From Sneathiella sedimenti (GTDB lineage Bacteria; Pseudomonadota; Alphaproteobacteria; Sneathiellales; Sneathiellaceae): 64,000 bases of DNA. Below the pieces are notes generated by a model, which worked only from the letters and a program-made list of their open reading frames with translations, was not told the origin of the DNA and searched no databases. Location of the stretch: contig NZ_JAFLNC010000002.1 of NCBI RefSeq assembly GCF_017313765.1, positions 248,001-312,000 of the forward strand, written 5' to 3'. Below, piece by piece: positions 62,586 to 64,000 of this stretch (positions within the stretch are counted from its first letter, which is position 1; each line of letters opens with the position of its first letter). Position numbers and translations under genes: made by a program.

Positions 62586-63479
62586 ATGTCGAAAATTTCC
62601 GCGAATGGGATTGAGATTGAATATGAAACTTGGGGGAATGCCTCGGCAGATCCTATCGTTCTTGTCGGCGGGGTTGGTGTACAGCTCACCTCCTGGAATG
62701 AAAGCTTCGTAAGCGCGCTTGTCGATGCGGGATTTTTTGTCATTGCCTATGATAATCGCGATGTCGGCTTGTCTACCAAGTTTTCTGATTGGGGACCGGC
62801 GGATATTCCTGCGGCCTTCGCTCAGGCTCGGGCCAAGGAGAAGGTCTCCGCTCCCTACATGTTGGAGGATATGGCCGATGATGCCGCAGAGCTGATTAAG
62901 GCGCTCGGGATTGAGAAGGCCCATATCCTCGGAAGTTCCAACGGTGGTGCCATCGCACAGACGCTTGCCTATCGGCGACCGGACTGTGTGAAAACCCTGA
63001 TCTCTGTCATGGCGACGTCCGGACGGCGTGGATTGCCGCGTCCTACAGAAGCCGCCGCCAACTGGCTGAGCCAGCCACGTAACCCCGCCGGAACGCGAGA
63101 AGGGGCAATGGACGAAGCCATCGACACTGCAAAAACAATCGGTAGTCCGGCTTTTCCTGTCGACGATAAGATATTGCGGGAACGTGCCGCGGGCCTTTTT
63201 GATCGCTCCTTTTATCCGGAAGGGCACGGCCGCCATCTTCTCGCGAGCCTGGCCTCGGGCGATAGCCGCGTTGCGCATTTATCCGAGATTGCGGCGCCAA
63301 CCCTTGTCATTCATGGGCGGGAAGACCCGCTCGTCCCGCTTGGCTGCGCGGAAGATGTGAAAAACTCCATCCCCGGCACCGAGATGATCGTGATAGACGG
63401 CATGGGCCACGACATTCCCGATGAAGCTGTACCAATCATGGTTGAGGCGATCGTGAAAAACGCGAAGCGGGCCAGCTAG
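62586..63479 (+). CDS. Alpha/beta hydrolase family protein
   Basis: Hydrolase of 297 aa. The oxyanion segment is VGGVGVQLTSW, the nucleophile is S118 in GSSNGG, the acid is in IHGREDPLVP and the base in IDGMGHDIPDE. The plan resembles aclacinomycin methylesterase-like and other carboxylesterases. AGAAGAGAAGAA precedes the ATG. Its link to the hydroxyproline genes 95 nt upstream is not clear. Confidence 0.85.
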   Translation: MSKISANGIEIEYETWGNASADPIVLVGGVGVQLTSWNESFVSALVDAGFFVIAYDNRDVGLSTKFSDWGPADIPAAFAQARAKEKVSAPYMLEDMADDAAELIKALGIEKAHILGSSNGGAIAQTLAYRRPDCVKTLISVMATSGRRGLPRPTEAAANWLSQPRNPAGTREGAMDEAIDTAKTIGSPAFPVDDKILRERAAGLFDRSFYPEGHGRHLLASLASGDSRVAHLSEIAAPTLVIHGREDPLVPLGCAEDVKNSIPGTEMIVIDGMGHDIPDEAVPIMVEAIVKNAKRAS

Positions 63480-63490
63480 TGGCAAGTCCT

Positions 63491-63519
63491 CCGGCGGATA
63501 GCGCGTATTTATCCGCCGG
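63491..63519 (+). terminator. Strong stem-loop after the hydrolase gene
   Basis: CCGGCGGATA (63491-63500) pairs perfectly with TATCCGCCGG (63510-63519) around a 9-nt loop, 12 nt after the stop codon. No T-run follows, so it may be a Rho-assisted or mRNA-stabilising structure and not a classical terminator. Confidence 0.5.
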
Positions 63520-63595
63520 GCGCACTGTTGATGTGACAAGCCCGCTTGATTGACGTAAAATCCTCACGAACAGAGACATGAACGGGGAGGAAATT

Positions 63596-64000
63596 ATGTC
63601 AACTGTGCAGGATAAGCACGCCGAAACGGCGCTGCAGGAGCCGTTTCAATCGGTTATCGCGCCGGTCCATAACCGCTCCTATGTCGCCGGGGAAAGATCG
63701 ACTGCGCTCCGTCGCCAGACAATCCCTGACTTGCTGAAAGAGACGGTAGGGAAATTTGGATCGCGTGATGCGCTGATCTTCCCCAAGCAGGAAATGATCC
63801 TGACCTATGCAGAGTTCGATCGAAAAGTGGACAGGCTGGCGGCCGGCCTGCTCGCGTTGGGCCTGGAAAAAGGGGATCGAATAGGAATTTGGTCTCCGAA
63901 CAATATTGAATGGATATTAACTCAATATGCGACCGCCCGGATCGGCCTGATCCTGGTCAATATCAATCCGGCCTACCGTCTCACGGAACTGGAATACGCG
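63596..64000 (+). CDS. AMP-binding acyl-CoA synthetase, 5' part (cut by window end)
   Basis: Open frame from the ATG at 63596 to the window edge, 135 codons, with GGGGAGG at 63584-63590 as ribosome site. The N-terminal part reads as an AMP-dependent synthetase: LTYAEFDRKVDRLAAGLLALGLEKGDRIGIWSPN followed by VNINPAYRLTELEYA, the conserved substrate-channel strand of fatty acyl-CoA synthetases. The ATP loop and catalytic core lie outside the window. Activation of an acid to its CoA ester is the expected reaction. Confidence 0.9.
   Translation, partial: MSTVQDKHAETALQEPFQSVIAPVHNRSYVAGERSTALRRQTIPDLLKETVGKFGSRDALIFPKQEMILTYAEFDRKVDRLAAGLLALGLEKGDRIGIWSPNNIEWILTQYATARIGLILVNINPAYRLTELEYA

Noticed and set aside
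1-64000. Mobile elements, prophage, CRISPR arrays, tRNA and rRNA genes
   Set aside because: No transposase, integrase, direct-repeat array or cloverleaf-like sequence was recognised on either strand by reading; a tRNA scan was not possible here.

Overview
The window most likely comes from an alphaproteobacterium with a large catabolic repertoire, perhaps a marine or rhizosphere heterotroph. The basis is mid-50s GC by eye, dense operons with ATGA-type overlaps, four kinds of binding-protein-dependent uptake system (TRAP-TAXI, TRAP-DctPQM, tripartite tricarboxylate, Liv-type ABC), a hemP/hmuTUV/hemS haem locus and hydroxyproline genes. No rRNA, tRNA, insertion sequence, prophage, CRISPR array or origin was seen. 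The genus cannot be fixed from the sequence alone.

Layout. (1) 78-16272, all on the plus strand: a sugar-acid or polyol-like catabolic locus. It has a TRAP-TAXI transporter, an orphan biotin carboxylase, a TctCAB transporter, two xylose-isomerase-like TIM barrels, an enolase-superfamily enzyme, an NAD-dependent epimerase, a TetR regulator, a DapA-like aldolase, a Gfo/Idh/MocA dehydrogenase and a DUF993 aldolase-like protein. (2) 16434-30643: an aromatic or cyclic acid regulon. It contains an alpha/beta hydrolase, an SDR, a crotonase-fold protein, a class III CoA-transferase, an acyl-CoA dehydrogenase, a DctPQM transporter, a MarR regulator and a set resembling phthalate 4,5-dioxygenase, its reductase, dihydrodiol dehydrogenase and 4,5-dihydroxyphthalate decarboxylase. 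Four exact copies of a 12-bp palindrome (TTAGATATCTAA) and one variant sit in front of its transcription units. The proposed logic is uptake by DctPQM, ring dihydroxylation, rearomatisation, decarboxylation and CoA-ester steps under MarR control.

(3) 30770-48674: the most unusual part. A one-protein regulator joins a PEP-hydrolase-like TIM barrel, a dead NtrC-type AAA+ domain and a Fis helix-turn-helix. A GntR gene is followed by a second, divergent TIM-barrel relative. A long plus-strand operon then encodes LivH, LivM, a LivK-type binding protein, LivG, a LivF ATPase fused to a Tm-1-like (UPF0261) domain, a stand-alone TIM barrel of the Tm-1 partner family, a YqiK-like flotillin, an SRPBCC protein, an SRPBCC-quinone oxidoreductase fusion, a fumarylacetoacetase-family enzyme, an alpha/beta hydrolase and an amidohydrolase. 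This is the best candidate for an undescribed system, perhaps membrane-organised uptake and processing of a cyclic substrate. A thiolase and an HSD10-like SDR follow on the minus strand.

(4) 51109-59019: a complete haem acquisition locus (hemP, TonB-dependent receptor, tonB, hemS, exbB, exbD, hmuT, hmuU, hmuV) behind Fur-like dyads. (5) 59107-64000: hydroxyproline catabolism (FAD D-amino-acid dehydrogenase, 4-hydroxyproline epimerase, cis-3-hydroxy-L-proline dehydratase), an alpha/beta hydrolase and the first 135 codons of an acyl-CoA synthetase cut by the window edge.
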